From positions 868,001-932,000 of the forward strand of contig NZ_CP060828.1 in NCBI RefSeq assembly GCF_014489635.1: DNA of 64,000 nt, given 5' to 3'. The stretch is from Streptomyces roseirectus. GTDB taxonomy: Bacteria; Actinomycetota; Actinomycetes; Streptomycetales; Streptomycetaceae. The notes beneath the pieces are model-generated. The model did no database searches and was not told the origin of the DNA. It was given only the letters and a program-made list of their open reading frames with translations. Shown piece after piece: positions 53,701 to 62,382 of the stretch. Both the position numbers and the translations under genes were made by a program. The stretch's first letter is position 1. Each line of letters begins with the position of its first letter.

Positions 53701-53913
53701 ATGACCACCAACCCCTTCGACGACGACACCATCGAGCACCTGGTGCTCGTCAACGACGAGGGCCAGCACTCCCTGTGGCCCGCGTTCGCCGAGGTCCCGG
53801 CCGGCTGGCAGGTCGTCCACGGCAGGGCGAGCCGCCAGTCGTGCCTGGAGTACGTGGAGGCGCACTGGACCGACATGCGCCCCAAGAGCCTCGTCGAGGC
53901 CATGGGCGAGTGA
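53701..53913 (+). CDS. MbtH-family NRPS adenylation partner
   Basis: A 70-residue protein with the invariant MbtH pattern: [38 protein letters not shown], the paired Trp in [11 protein letters not shown]. MbtH proteins bind and activate A domains, so this one probably serves A1-A5 and the separate A-T enzyme. ATG 53701 follows GAGGAG, 17 bp behind NRPS 3, in the same operon. Confidence 0.97.
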   Translation: MTTNPFDDDTIEHLVLVNDEGQHSLWPAFAEVPAGWQVVHGRASRQSCLEYVEAHWTDMRPKSLVEAMGE

Positions 53914-53917
53914 GCGG

Positions 53918-53965
53918 CCGGACAAAACCCTGAGCCGGACAAGAACCCGATCCGGACAACGACCC
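53918..53965. repeat. Three 17-bp-period repeats CCGGACAA-x-ACCC between MbtH and thioesterase genes
   Basis: Copies begin at 53918, 53935 and 53952 and share CCGGACAA followed by a C-rich end. They fill most of the 73-bp gap and precede the GGAG ribosome site of the next gene. No hairpin is evident; possibly slippage products. Confidence 0.8.
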
Positions 53966-53986
53966 GACCCTGTGGAGACAACGACC

Positions 53987-54679
53987 ATGACTGACACGAC
54001 CAAGCTGGTGTGCCTGCCGTTCGCGGGCGCGGGCGCCTCCTTCTACCGCCCCTGGACGGCCCTGGCCGGTGCCGAGTTGGAGATCGTCGCCCTCCAACTG
54101 CCGGGCCGGGAACGGATGATCGACGACGAGCCGTACCGGGACGCGCACCGGGCCGTCGACGGGCTCACCGCCCAACTCGGCGGCACGAAAGGCCGGTTGG
54201 CCCTCTTCGGGCACAGCCTCGGCGCGGTGCTCGCCTTCGAGCTGGCCCACCGCCTGTCCGCCGCGCCCGGCGTCGAGGTGGCGCACCTGTTCGTCAGCGG
54301 CTCCCCGGCCCCCGACCGGGGCCGCGAGGGCCGGGCCACCGGCCTCTCGGACGACGAGTTCCTGGCCCGCGTCGGCGAGTTCGCCGGCTACCACCACCCC
54401 GCCTTCGACGACCCGGAGATGCGGGAGCTGCTGCTGCCGACGCTGCGGGCCGACGTCGAGATGCACGAGAGCTACACGCCGTCGACCGCGCTCCCGCTGG
54501 ACGTGCCGATCACGGTCCTGCGCGGCGCGGACGACGAGCTGGTGTCCGCCGAGGACGCCGAGGCGTGGAGCAAGGTCGCGGGCCTGACCTGCGAGTACGT
54601 CGAGGTGCCCGGCGGTCACATGTACCTCACCGACGCGGCCCCGGAGCTGCTGCGGCTCGTCACGTCGGCCGTGCGGTGA
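53987..54679 (+). CDS. Type II (external) thioesterase of the NRPS
   Basis: A 230-residue alpha/beta hydrolase. Nucleophile elbow ALFGHSLGAVLAFE, catalytic His in VEVPGGHMYLTD, Asp in LRGADDELVS, and the family start LVCLPFAGAGASFYRPW. Such enzymes remove stalled or wrong acyl groups from carrier domains; in a system with a trans-loaded module, one could alternatively act as a shuttling acyltransferase, although the nucleophile here is Ser, not the Cys known from SyrC-like shuttles. ATG 53987 (GGAG nine bases before) is preferred to GTG 53972. Confidence 0.92.
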   Translation: MTDTTKLVCLPFAGAGASFYRPWTALAGAELEIVALQLPGRERMIDDEPYRDAHRAVDGLTAQLGGTKGRLALFGHSLGAVLAFELAHRLSAAPGVEVAHLFVSGSPAPDRGREGRATGLSDDEFLARVGEFAGYHHPAFDDPEMRELLLPTLRADVEMHESYTPSTALPLDVPITVLRGADDELVSAEDAEAWSKVAGLTCEYVEVPGGHMYLTDAAPELLRLVTSAVR

Positions 54680-54690
54680 AGGGGGCGGCG

Positions 54691-55515
54691 ATGCGGCTGG
54701 ACGGCAAGGTGGTGCTGGTGACCGGCGCCGCGCGGGGGCTCGGGCGGGCGACCGCGGTGGCGTGTGCCGCCGAGGGCGCCGATCTGGTGCTGCTCGACCT
54801 GTGCGCGGATCTGCCCGGGGTGCCGTATCCGCTGGGCACGCGGGGGCAGTTGGAGCACACGGCGGAGCTGTGCCGAGCAGCGGGGGCGGCCGTGCTGACC
54901 CAGGTGACCGATATCCGGGACCTGTTGGCCGTCCGTGAGGCGGTGACGCTCGCCGGGGACCGGTTCGGGCGGATCGACGTCGTCGTCAACAACGCGGGGA
55001 TCGCGGCGCCTTCGGGCAAGCCGGTGCACGAGATCGACGAGGACGAGTGGGCGTTGATGATCGACGTCGACCTGTCCGGGGCCTGGCGGGTGATCCGCGA
55101 GGTCGGCAAGGCGATGGGCGCGCGCCGCGCGGGGAGCATCGTCAACGTCGCCTCGACGGCCGGGCTCGTGGGGTACCGGCACTTCGCCGGGTACGTCGCC
55201 GCGAAGCACGCCGTGGTGGGGCTGACGAAGGCCGCCGCGCTGGATCTCGCGCCGCTCAAGGTCCGGGTCAACGCGGTCTGTCCGGGCTCGGTGCGCGACG
55301 ACGCCCGGGTCGAGGGGCGGATGCTCGCGGAGATCGCGCGGGCGCTGGACGTGCCGGTGCACGAGCACGAGAAGACGTTCACCGAGGCGCAGCCCATGAA
55401 CGCGCTGATCGAACCGGAGGACGTCGCGGCGGCGGTCGTCTTCCTCGCCTCGGACGAGTCCCGGCAGATCACCGGGTCCGTCCTGACCGTGGACGGCGGC
55501 TTCAGCGCCCGCTGA
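54691..55515 (+). CDS. SDR oxidoreductase resembling mycofactocin-coupled/carveol-dehydrogenase type
   Basis: A 274-residue SDR. Cofactor motif TGAARGLGRAT, then DLCADLPGVPYPLGTRGQLE, an insertion typical of the carveol-dehydrogenase-like and mycofactocin-associated group, in which NAD is often non-exchangeable. NNAGIAAPSG, Ser in VASTAGLVG and Tyr/Lys in YVAAKHAVVG complete the site. ATG 54691 is 12 bp behind the thioesterase gene. Its place between the thioesterase and the Thr-type A-T protein suggests that it oxidises or reduces a side chain while bound to the carrier, for example the Thr hydroxyl; this is inference. No mycofactocin genes are in the window. Confidence 0.87.
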   Translation: MRLDGKVVLVTGAARGLGRATAVACAAEGADLVLLDLCADLPGVPYPLGTRGQLEHTAELCRAAGAAVLTQVTDIRDLLAVREAVTLAGDRFGRIDVVVNNAGIAAPSGKPVHEIDEDEWALMIDVDLSGAWRVIREVGKAMGARRAGSIVNVASTAGLVGYRHFAGYVAAKHAVVGLTKAAALDLAPLKVRVNAVCPGSVRDDARVEGRMLAEIARALDVPVHEHEKTFTEAQPMNALIEPEDVAAAVVFLASDESRQITGSVLTVDGGFSAR

Positions 55516-55551
55516 CCCCTGAATTCCCCTGACGTACCGAGGAGTTGCCCT

Positions 55552-58032
55552 GTGTCTGTCGCCGCGCGCTGTCATGCCCTGCGGATCCCGTCGCCGTCCT
55601 CGGACGAGGGCGCCTGGGTGGAGGACGTCCCTGTTCCGGCCGGTCACCCGGTCGCCGCGCGCCGCCGGGAGGTCGAGCTGGCGCGGGCCTGCGAGGCGCC
55701 GCGCAGGGTGCTGTTGCGGTACACGGACGGGGCGCGCGATCTGATCGTCGTCGCGCCGCGCGAAGCGGCCACGGGCGCGGCGCCCGAGTTCCCGTCACCG
55801 CCCGCCTGGGGCCTGGGCGATCCCACGGCGACCGCCGCCCCGGTGACCGTCCCCCTCGACGCCCCCGGCGACGAGGCGAGCTGGCTCGCCGCCCTCGCCG
55901 TCACCCTGCGCCGCTACGACCCCGGCACCGAGCCGGTCGTCGGCACGGACCACGGCGTGTTCACCGTCACCGAGGAGAAGCCGGAAGAGGCCGAAGGGCC
56001 GGTTCTCGCGGGCCTGTTGTTCGCGGACGCCGACCTCCCGCCCGGCACGGAGTACGTCCCGTGCCTGGCCCCGCCGTTCCCGCTGACGTTCTCCGTCTTC
56101 CGTGCCCCGGACGGCGGTTGGCTCCTGCGTGCCGACCATCTCCCCGGTCACGTCTCCCCGGAGATCGCCGCCCAGTTCACCCGCCACCTCGCCCACGTCC
56201 ACCGCCAGATGCGGGACCAACTCCCGTGGGACGAGATCGAGTTGCTGGACGACACGGAGCGGGACCGGGTGCTGGCGCTCGGTCGTCCCCGGCGCACGAT
56301 GACGAGTGAACCGGTGAGCCTGCCCGAGGCGTTCGCCCGCGTCGCGGCGGCGACCCCGGACCAGGAGGCGGTGACCGACGGCGAAACGCGCCTGACGTAC
56401 CGTCAACTCGATGAGCAATCCACCGACTTGGCCCGAGCCCTGGTGGACCGTGGCGTCACCCCCGGCGACCGCGTCGGCGTCTGCCTCGACCGCGCCGCCG
56501 AACTCGTCGTCACCCTCCTCGCGGTGCTGAAGGCGGGCGCGGCCTACGTGCCCCTCGACCCCGCCTACCCGCGCGACCGGATCGTCCACACCGCGCGGGA
56601 CGCGGGGCTGGCCCTGACCGTCACCCGTGGCGCGGAGTTCCTGCCCACGGACCGCTGCGCGCCCGACGAGCAGGGCACGGGCCCTCTCCCCGAGGTCTCC
56701 GCCGACGCCCCCGCGTACGTCATCTACACCTCCGGCTCGACCGGCCGCCCCAAGGGTGTCGTCGTCCCGCACCGCAACGTGGTCGCCCTCGTCGACGCGA
56801 CCCGCGACGAGTACGGGCTCGGGGCCGAGGACGTGTGGACGTGGTTCCACTCCGCCGCGTTCGACTTCTCCGTCTGGGAGATCTGGGGCTGTCTGCTGAC
56901 CGGCGGGCGCCTGGTCGTCGTGCCGTACTTCGTGTCGCGCGAGCCGGACGCCTTCCGTGACCTGCTGGTGGCGGAGAAGGTCACCGTGGTGAGCCAGACC
57001 CCGTCCGCGTTCGCGCAGTTGATCGACGCCGAGCGGGGCGAGACCGGCGTCCGGCTGGTCGTCCTCGGCGGGGAACCGCTGGACGCGCGGCTGCTGTTGC
57101 GCTGGTTCGACCGGCATCACGCGTGCCGGACGGTGAACATGTTCGGCATCACCGAGACGACCGTCCACGTCACCGAGCAGACCCTCACCCGTGCCCTCGC
57201 TCTCGCCGGGACGCGGTCGGTGGGGTCCGCGCTGCCGGGCTGGGAGGTGACCGTGCGGGACGGGTCGGGCCGGCTGCTGCCGCCGGGTCCGGCGGGCGAG
57301 ATCTGGGTGGGCGGGGCCGGTGTCGCGCTGGGCTACCTGGGCCAACCGGAGCTGACGGCGAGCCGGTTCGTGCCGGATCCGGCGTCCGGCGGCACCCTGT
57401 ACCGCAGCGGCGACCTCGGGCGGCTGCGTCCCGACGGGAGCCTCGAACACCTCGGCCGTATCGACAGTCAGGTCAAGATCCGGGGGTTCCGTATCGAACT
57501 CGACGAGATCCGGGCGGTGTTGCTGGAGAACCCGGCGGTGCGCTCGGCGGCCGTCGCGGTCCGCCGCACCGACCCCGAGGACCCGGCGACGGCCCGCATC
57601 GACGCGTACGTGGTCCTCGCGCCCGGCGCCGGATCCGCCACGATCCGCGAGCAGGCGGCCACGACGCTCCCCGACCACATGCTCCCGGCGACGGTGACCG
57701 CGCTGCCCGCGCTGCCCCTGACGGCGAACGGCAAGCTGGACACGTCCCGCCTCCCGGAACCGGCCACGATCACGCCAACTCCCGTGACGCAGGCGTCCGA
57801 TGACACTCTCACCGCTGACACTCTCACCGCGACCCTCGCCGGTATCTGGTCCGAGGTCCTGGGCGTCCCCGTCTCCGTCGACGACGACTTCTTCGAGCTC
57901 GGCGGCAACTCCCTGTCCGCCGTGCGTATCGGCGCCGCGCTGCGTGCGCGGGGGCTGCCGTCCGTCCGGCTGAGGGAGCTGTACCGCAATCCGACGGTGC
58001 GGGGCATGGCGGCGACTCTGGAGTCTTCCTGA
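55552..58032 (+). CDS. Stand-alone A-T didomain with remnant C-domain N terminus, predicted Thr-activating
   Basis: An 826-residue protein. Residues 1-245 resemble only the C-terminal half of a condensation domain (LTFSVFRAPDGGWLLRADHL, RHLAHVHRQMRDQLPWDEIE) and have no HHxxxDG. A domain at 260-735 ([50 protein letters not shown]), with pocket read as DFWSVGMVHK, identical to A3 and Thr-like. T domain at 755-826 (FELGGNSLSAVRIG, Ser about 786). It is the only source of an activated amino acid for the A-less module 4. Ramoplanin- and enduracidin-type clusters use a comparable trans Thr A-T enzyme. GTG 55552 follows GAGGAG. Confidence 0.9.
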   Translation: MSVAARCHALRIPSPSSDEGAWVEDVPVPAGHPVAARRREVELARACEAPRRVLLRYTDGARDLIVVAPREAATGAAPEFPSPPAWGLGDPTATAAPVTVPLDAPGDEASWLAALAVTLRRYDPGTEPVVGTDHGVFTVTEEKPEEAEGPVLAGLLFADADLPPGTEYVPCLAPPFPLTFSVFRAPDGGWLLRADHLPGHVSPEIAAQFTRHLAHVHRQMRDQLPWDEIELLDDTERDRVLALGRPRRTMTSEPVSLPEAFARVAAATPDQEAVTDGETRLTYRQLDEQSTDLARALVDRGVTPGDRVGVCLDRAAELVVTLLAVLKAGAAYVPLDPAYPRDRIVHTARDAGLALTVTRGAEFLPTDRCAPDEQGTGPLPEVSADAPAYVIYTSGSTGRPKGVVVPHRNVVALVDATRDEYGLGAEDVWTWFHSAAFDFSVWEIWGCLLTGGRLVVVPYFVSREPDAFRDLLVAEKVTVVSQTPSAFAQLIDAERGETGVRLVVLGGEPLDARLLLRWFDRHHACRTVNMFGITETTVHVTEQTLTRALALAGTRSVGSALPGWEVTVRDGSGRLLPPGPAGEIWVGGAGVALGYLGQPELTASRFVPDPASGGTLYRSGDLGRLRPDGSLEHLGRIDSQVKIRGFRIELDEIRAVLLENPAVRSAAVAVRRTDPEDPATARIDAYVVLAPGAGSATIREQAATTLPDHMLPATVTALPALPLTANGKLDTSRLPEPATITPTPVTQASDDTLTADTLTATLAGIWSEVLGVPVSVDDDFFELGGNSLSAVRIGAALRARGLPSVRLRELYRNPTVRGMAATLESS

Positions 58033-58091
58033 CGCCAACCCCACAGTCCTCCTAGCGCCAACTCCACAGTCCTCCTAGCGCCAACTCGGCG
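58033..58091. repeat. 23-bp tandem repeats after the A-T gene
   Basis: CGCCAACYCCACAGTCCTCC plus TAG occurs at 58033-58055 and 58056-58078, with a partial third copy. The last codons of the gene (GAGTCTTCCTGACGCCAAC) look like a diverged copy zero, so the array may have grown from the gene's own 3' end. Confidence 0.8.
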
Positions 58092-58107
58092 CAAAGCGGC
58101 CGTAAAA

Positions 58108-58131
58108 ATCAAGCCTTCCCTTTGGCTTGAT
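58108..58131. terminator. Intrinsic terminator hairpin, 8-bp perfect stem
   Basis: ATCAAGCC, an 8-base loop, then GGCTTGAT. Five A residues precede it, so on the minus strand the hairpin is followed by a T-run; on the plus strand it follows the NRPS operon by 75 bp. It probably ends the NRPS transcript and blocks antisense transcription entering it. Confidence 0.65.
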
Positions 58132-58297
58132 CCCTATGAGACGATCTCCGCGCCTTCGGGGGAAGGCAGGGGGACGGCGTGCTCGACCGGCACGTCAGGG
58201 GGACCAGAGATCTCTTTCCGCAGCGGCGTCCGGCCGACCACCGGACGCGGCCCGCTTCTCCTGGGGATGACATGTACCTGGAAGAAGTGGCTGAACT

Positions 58298-61200
58298 GTG
58301 CAGAGAGCTTGGCGAAGAGACCCGCGCGCGAGACGCGCGGCCCTGACCCGGGGTGTGGCGGGAACCGCGCTGACCACCGCGGCGGCCCTGCTGACCGGCC
58401 TGGTGTACGCCGTCCCGGCGCACGCCGACGAACCGGGCGACAACCCGACCGACCCCTTCCTGCGGACCCTGCGCATCAGCCTGGGCGCGCAGGCCCGCAA
58501 GGACCGCTGCCAGGTGGGGCAGGCCGTGCCCTTCGGCGGCCCGGAGATGAAGACGGTCGCGAACACGGCGCTGTCCGGTTCGGACGCGGACGTCGCGGCG
58601 GCGTGGAAGGACTGGTGGTACGGCACCGGCCCGCTCGGCGAGGCCCAGAACCGCGACGAGGCGGCGCAGACCGCGCGGAGCACGGCGTTCCGTACCCGCC
58701 AGGAGAAGCTGAACGAGTCGAACAAGCCGTACGCGTCGGTCAACTCCCAGGGCGGGCGGGACTACCACGCCCCGGAGTTCGGCGCGGACATCCTCGCGTT
58801 CGCGCGGGCGGAGCGGGAGTTCTCGTACAAGGTCAGCGGCGATCCGACGCCGAAGCCGGGCAAGGCGGCGCTGGCGAAGGCCAAGGAGGTCCTGGCGGCC
58901 TTCGACACCTCCGGCGACACCTGGGCGACGAACTACAAGCCGTTCGCCGAGACCGAGCTGTTCGGGATGCCGGACGGTCCGGTGACGGGTTCCGCGAACG
59001 ACGTCGCGAGCGTGCTGCGGTTCGGCGGCTTCGCGACGAAGGCGCCCGAGCCGGGGTCGATGGAGGAGCGCGCCGAGGTCGAGAACCTGAAGGCGGCGTG
59101 GGCGAGTTGTGACAGCGCCAACCCGATCGACCACTACCGGGTGCTGAGCGGTGTCGTCCTCCAGGCACACGCCGAGTGGGAGGCGGAGTACGGCTCGCAG
59201 GCCGTGCAGCGGAGGGACATCGTGGCCGCCGAGACGGCCGCGTCGAAGGAGGTCAGGACCGCCACGGAGGCCATGACCGAGGCGATCCGGCAGGCGTGGC
59301 TGGCCGATCAGGTCCTGTACTTCCAGAAGTACTGGGCGGCCAACCCGAACAGCATCCTGAAGCCGAAGCCGGCCGTGTTCACGAAGGCGGCGGCGGACCT
59401 CGCGGCGGCGAAGGCGGCTGCGGCGGCTCAGGTGGCGGTCGCGGACAAGGCGGTCGCGGCGGCGAAGGCGGCCTCGGAGAAGGCGACCGCGGCGCAGACG
59501 TCCGCGTGGGCGGTCGCGGACACGAACAAGACGCCGCGCGGCCGGGGCCTGATGTACGCGCAGCGGTCGGTGCAGGTCACCAAGGCGTCGTACGCGGCCG
59601 CGCAGGCGGCGGCGAAGACGGCGCTGACCGCGTCGAACGCGGCGAAGGCGACGGCGGCCGACAGCGCGGCGCTGCTGGCGCTCGCCAAGACGCAGTCGCA
59701 CGCGTTGCGGACGGAGTTCCGCAAGGCGGCGGCGCTGGAGGCGGCGGCGCAGGCGAAGGCCGCGGCCGAGGCCGCCGACAAGCAGGCCAAGGAGGCCGCG
59801 GCCAACGCGACGAAGGCGAAGAACGCGCAGGCCACGGCCGAGGCGGCGGAGAAGACCGCGCAGGCGGGCGCCGCCGAGGCGAAGCGGCAGCGCGGCATCG
59901 CCGAGCGGGAGAAGGCGAACGCGTCGGCGGCCCGCGCGGACGCGGCGCGTGAGCGCGGCAAGGCCGCCGAGGCGGAGCGGCGCGCGAGCGCCGAGCGCGA
60001 TACGGCAGGTCAGGCGCGCGGCGCGGCGGAGACCGCCGGGGCGACGGCCGCCCAGAAGCGTGAGGAGGCCGAGGAGGCCGAGGCCGAGGCGTACCTGGCG
60101 CGTGACCTCGCGGCGGCGGCCGAGCGGGAGAAGAAGGCGACCGAGTCGCGGGCGCGTGCCCTGGAGGCCGCTGCCGCCGCTGCCGTGGGGACGGCGGCCG
60201 CGGGCGAGGCCCGGGAGGCGGCGACCGAGGCGCGCGGCGCGGCCGACGACGCGTCGGACGCGGCGGTGCGGGCGCGGTCGGCGGCGAACGACGCGTCGAC
60301 GGCGGCCGTGAACGCGCGGGCCGCCGCGACCCGGGCGCAGGGTGCCGCGTCGCGGTCCCGGGCGGCGGCGGACGCGGCCTGGTCGGCGTACACCACCACG
60401 CACGCGGCGGCGGCGACCGCGCACGCGGCGGCGGCCGACGCCATCGACGCGGCGGCGGCGGCCAACCGCAACGCCCGCAACGCCGAGGCCGAGGCGAAGA
60501 AGGCGCAGGCGGCGGCGATCAAGGCGCGCCAGGAGGCGACGGCCGCGCAGGCAGAGGCCGTGAAGACCGCCGCGTGGGCCGTGAGGACGGCCGGGTTCGC
60601 GCTGGCGGCGAGCCAGGCGGCGACGGCGGCCCGGGACGCGGCGGACGCGGTGACGAAGGCCGCCGACACGGCGATCTCGCTCGGTGCCCCGTACCAGGAG
60701 CTGGACGTGTCGGCGGCGTTCGCGGTGCTGGTCGGGCAGACGTCCAAGACGCTGGCCGAGCAGCAGGCGACGGCGGCGAAGGCCAAGGCCGACGAGGCGA
60801 ACAAGGCCGCCGCGACCGCGAAGGCGCTGGCCGACAAGGCGGCCGGGGACGCGAAGATCGCGGCCCAGGCGGCGGCGAGCGCGGCGGCGGACGCCGTGAA
60901 GGCGCTGGCGTCGGTGGCGGCGGCCCGTGCCTCCGCCGCCGAGGCCGACAAGGCGGCGGCAGCGGCGAAGAAGGCAGACGCGAACGCGCAGCGCTACGAC
61001 CAGCAGGCGGGCGTGGACGCCGTGTACGCCGGGTACGCGGCGACCGACGCGGAGTCGGAGGCGGCAGCGGCGGACCGTGAGGCGACGGACGCCGAGCGCG
61101 ACGCGGCGAGCGCCCGTTCGTCGGCGTCGGCGGCGGAGTCGGACGCGGCGAGCGCCCGGTCCACGGCGACGAAGGCCGAGCAGGACGCGACGGCCGCCGA

Positions 61201-62239
61201 GACGGCCGCGAAGAACGCGGACGGCGCCGCCAAGGACGCGGACGCCAGTGCCGACCGCGCCGAGGCCGCCGAGCGCAAGCGCCTCGAAGAGGAGCGCAAG
61301 GCCGCGATGGACAGCGGCGACACCGGCACCGACGGCCCCCAGGAGCCGGGGCTGAGCGCGAGCGACGAGGCGATCCTGCTGGCCCAGTGCGGTCAGAAGT
61401 GCGTCGACGAGTACCGTGCGGCGCTCGCGGCCGTCAACAAGTCGGTCATCGACTGGGTCAAGGAGAACGGCGGCGAGATCCTTCTCGAGGTGCTGGGCGT
61501 GAACAACGTCAAGCGCTGCATCGGGTCGGGTGACATCGAGAGCTGCCTGTGGTCGCTGGTGGACGTCGGCAGCCTCGTCCTCGTCGTGGGCAAGCTCCCG
61601 GCGGTCGGCAAGGCGATCGTGCGGGTGGTCAGCGGGATCGCGAAGTTCTTCGAGAACGCCCAGCGGGGCCGCAAGACCCTCAAGACCCTGAAGTCGATCA
61701 TCGAGAAGGCCCGCAAGGGCGAGGAGCTGGGCGAGTGCGTCCTGGACGCGGCCGAGCTGTACCCCGGGGTGAGCGCCCGCACGGCGTTCTCGGCGAAGGC
61801 CGCCGGGGGCAAGAAGCGGTTCTGCGGGATCAAGCACATCTCCCCGGTCAGCCGTGACTGGTGCACCAAGAAGGGGGCGCACGTCAACCTGCTGAACGGT
61901 GCCGAGGTCGGGCTGCAGACCACGCACGTGCCCGGCGGTCTGATGGCGGTCCCGCTGCGCATGAAGGACGACAAGGTGCCGACCGACGCGGAGATGAAGG
62001 CGACGATCCAGGCCCTCATCGACGACGACATGCTCCGCGAGGACCTGATCTCCAAGTCCCGTGAGGCGATGGAGATCTTCAACCAGGACGCCAACAACCA
62101 GCGCTACAACGACAGTCTGCCGGTCGGCGGGAAGCGCAAGCCGCTCAAGTTCGGCTGCGCGACCAACTTCGCGCCGAAGCTGAAGCGGCTCATCGACGCG
62201 CTGAACATCATCACCGAGCAGAAGGCGGGCCACCGCTGA
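58298..62239 (+). CDS. Secreted Ala-rich coiled-coil protein, probable polymorphic toxin
   Basis: A 1313-residue exported protein. An N-terminal signal (RRAALTRGVAGTALTTAAAL, cleavage after AHA) is followed by a globular region to about 330 (AAWKDWWYGTGPLGEAQNRD). Next is a very long heptad-like Ala/Glu/Lys/Arg/Asp segment from about 365 to 1010, with no proline, forming an extended coiled coil. A distinct C-terminal domain (about 1025-1313) has several Cys (AQCGQKCVDE, RFCGIKHISP, RDWCTKKGAH, FGCATN) and a basic surface (NFAPKLKRLIDALNI). This layout, plus the small acidic gene directly behind, fits polymorphic-toxin delivery proteins of Streptomyces. I do not recognise the C-terminal fold, so the activity is unknown. 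GTG 58298. Confidence 0.75.
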   Translation: MQRAWRRDPRARRAALTRGVAGTALTTAAALLTGLVYAVPAHADEPGDNPTDPFLRTLRISLGAQARKDRCQVGQAVPFGGPEMKTVANTALSGSDADVAAAWKDWWYGTGPLGEAQNRDEAAQTARSTAFRTRQEKLNESNKPYASVNSQGGRDYHAPEFGADILAFARAEREFSYKVSGDPTPKPGKAALAKAKEVLAAFDTSGDTWATNYKPFAETELFGMPDGPVTGSANDVASVLRFGGFATKAPEPGSMEERAEVENLKAAWASCDSANPIDHYRVLSGVVLQAHAEWEAEYGSQAVQRRDIVAAETAASKEVRTATEAMTEAIRQAWLADQVLYFQKYWAANPNSILKPKPAVFTKAAADLAAAKAAAAAQVAVADKAVAAAKAASEKATAAQTSAWAVADTNKTPRGRGLMYAQRSVQVTKASYAAAQAAAKTALTASNAAKATAADSAALLALAKTQSHALRTEFRKAAALEAAAQAKAAAEAADKQAKEAAANATKAKNAQATAEAAEKTAQAGAAEAKRQRGIAEREKANASAARADAARERGKAAEAERRASAERDTAGQARGAAETAGATAAQKREEAEEAEAEAYLARDLAAAAEREKKATESRARALEAAAAAAVGTAAAGEAREAATEARGAADDASDAAVRARSAANDASTAAVNARAAATRAQGAASRSRAAADAAWSAYTTTHAAAATAHAAAADAIDAAAAANRNARNAEAEAKKAQAAAIKARQEATAAQAEAVKTAAWAVRTAGFALAASQAATAARDAADAVTKAADTAISLGAPYQELDVSAAFAVLVGQTSKTLAEQQATAAKAKADEANKAAATAKALADKAAGDAKIAAQAAASAAADAVKALASVAAARASAAEADKAAAAAKKADANAQRYDQQAGVDAVYAGYAATDAESEAAAADREATDAERDAASARSSASAAESDAASARSTATKAEQDATAAETAAKNADGAAKDADASADRAEAAERKRLEEERKAAMDSGDTGTDGPQEPGLSASDEAILLAQCGQKCVDEYRAALAAVNKSVIDWVKENGGEILLEVLGVNNVKRCIGSGDIESCLWSLVDVGSLVLVVGKLPAVGKAIVRVVSGIAKFFENAQRGRKTLKTLKSIIEKARKGEELGECVLDAAELYPGVSARTAFSAKAAGGKKRFCGIKHISPVSRDWCTKKGAHVNLLNGAEVGLQTTHVPGGLMAVPLRMKDDKVPTDAEMKATIQALIDDDMLREDLISKSREAMEIFNQDANNQRYNDSLPVGGKRKPLKFGCATNFAPKLKRLIDALNIITEQKAGHR

Positions 62240-62263
62240 CCCGACCTGATCCGTGAGGGTCCA

Positions 62264-62296
62264 GGGCCGTCCCGCGATCTCGTGGGGCGGCCCTTT
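62264..62296 (+). terminator. Intrinsic terminator, 10-bp stem with one mismatch and short T-run
   Basis: GGGCCGTCCC, a 10-base loop, GGGGCGGCCC, then TTT, 25 bp after the stop of the large secreted protein. It partly separates that gene from the next, which has its own AGGAGG ribosome site and perhaps its own promoter (TACCGT near 62332). Confidence 0.75.
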
Positions 62297-62382
62297 CGGC
62301 ATTCCCCGGACTCGACTCCCCCGCGCGGTCTACCGTACGGACACGAGGCGTCGCCCACCGTGACCGTCCGAGGAGGATTCCC

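Noticed and set aside
49458..53981. A 1507-residue minus-strand frame opposite NRPS 3
   Set aside because: Shadow frame without domains; NRPS 3 motifs are on the plus strand.
36166..58032. Calling the NRPS cluster a ramoplanin or enduracidin cluster
   Set aside because: Only the A-less module plus trans Thr A-T arrangement is shared. There are far too few modules, and no hydroxyphenylglycine, enduracididine or chlorination genes are present.
61390..62239. Naming a specific nuclease or peptidase activity for the toxin-like C terminus
   Set aside because: No catalytic motif could be identified by eye; any name would be a guess.
58109..62302. A 1397-residue minus-strand frame opposite the coiled-coil protein
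   Set aside because: It is Arg/Leu-rich antisense of Ala codons (GCG/GCC read as CGC/GGC), with no start signal or domain.
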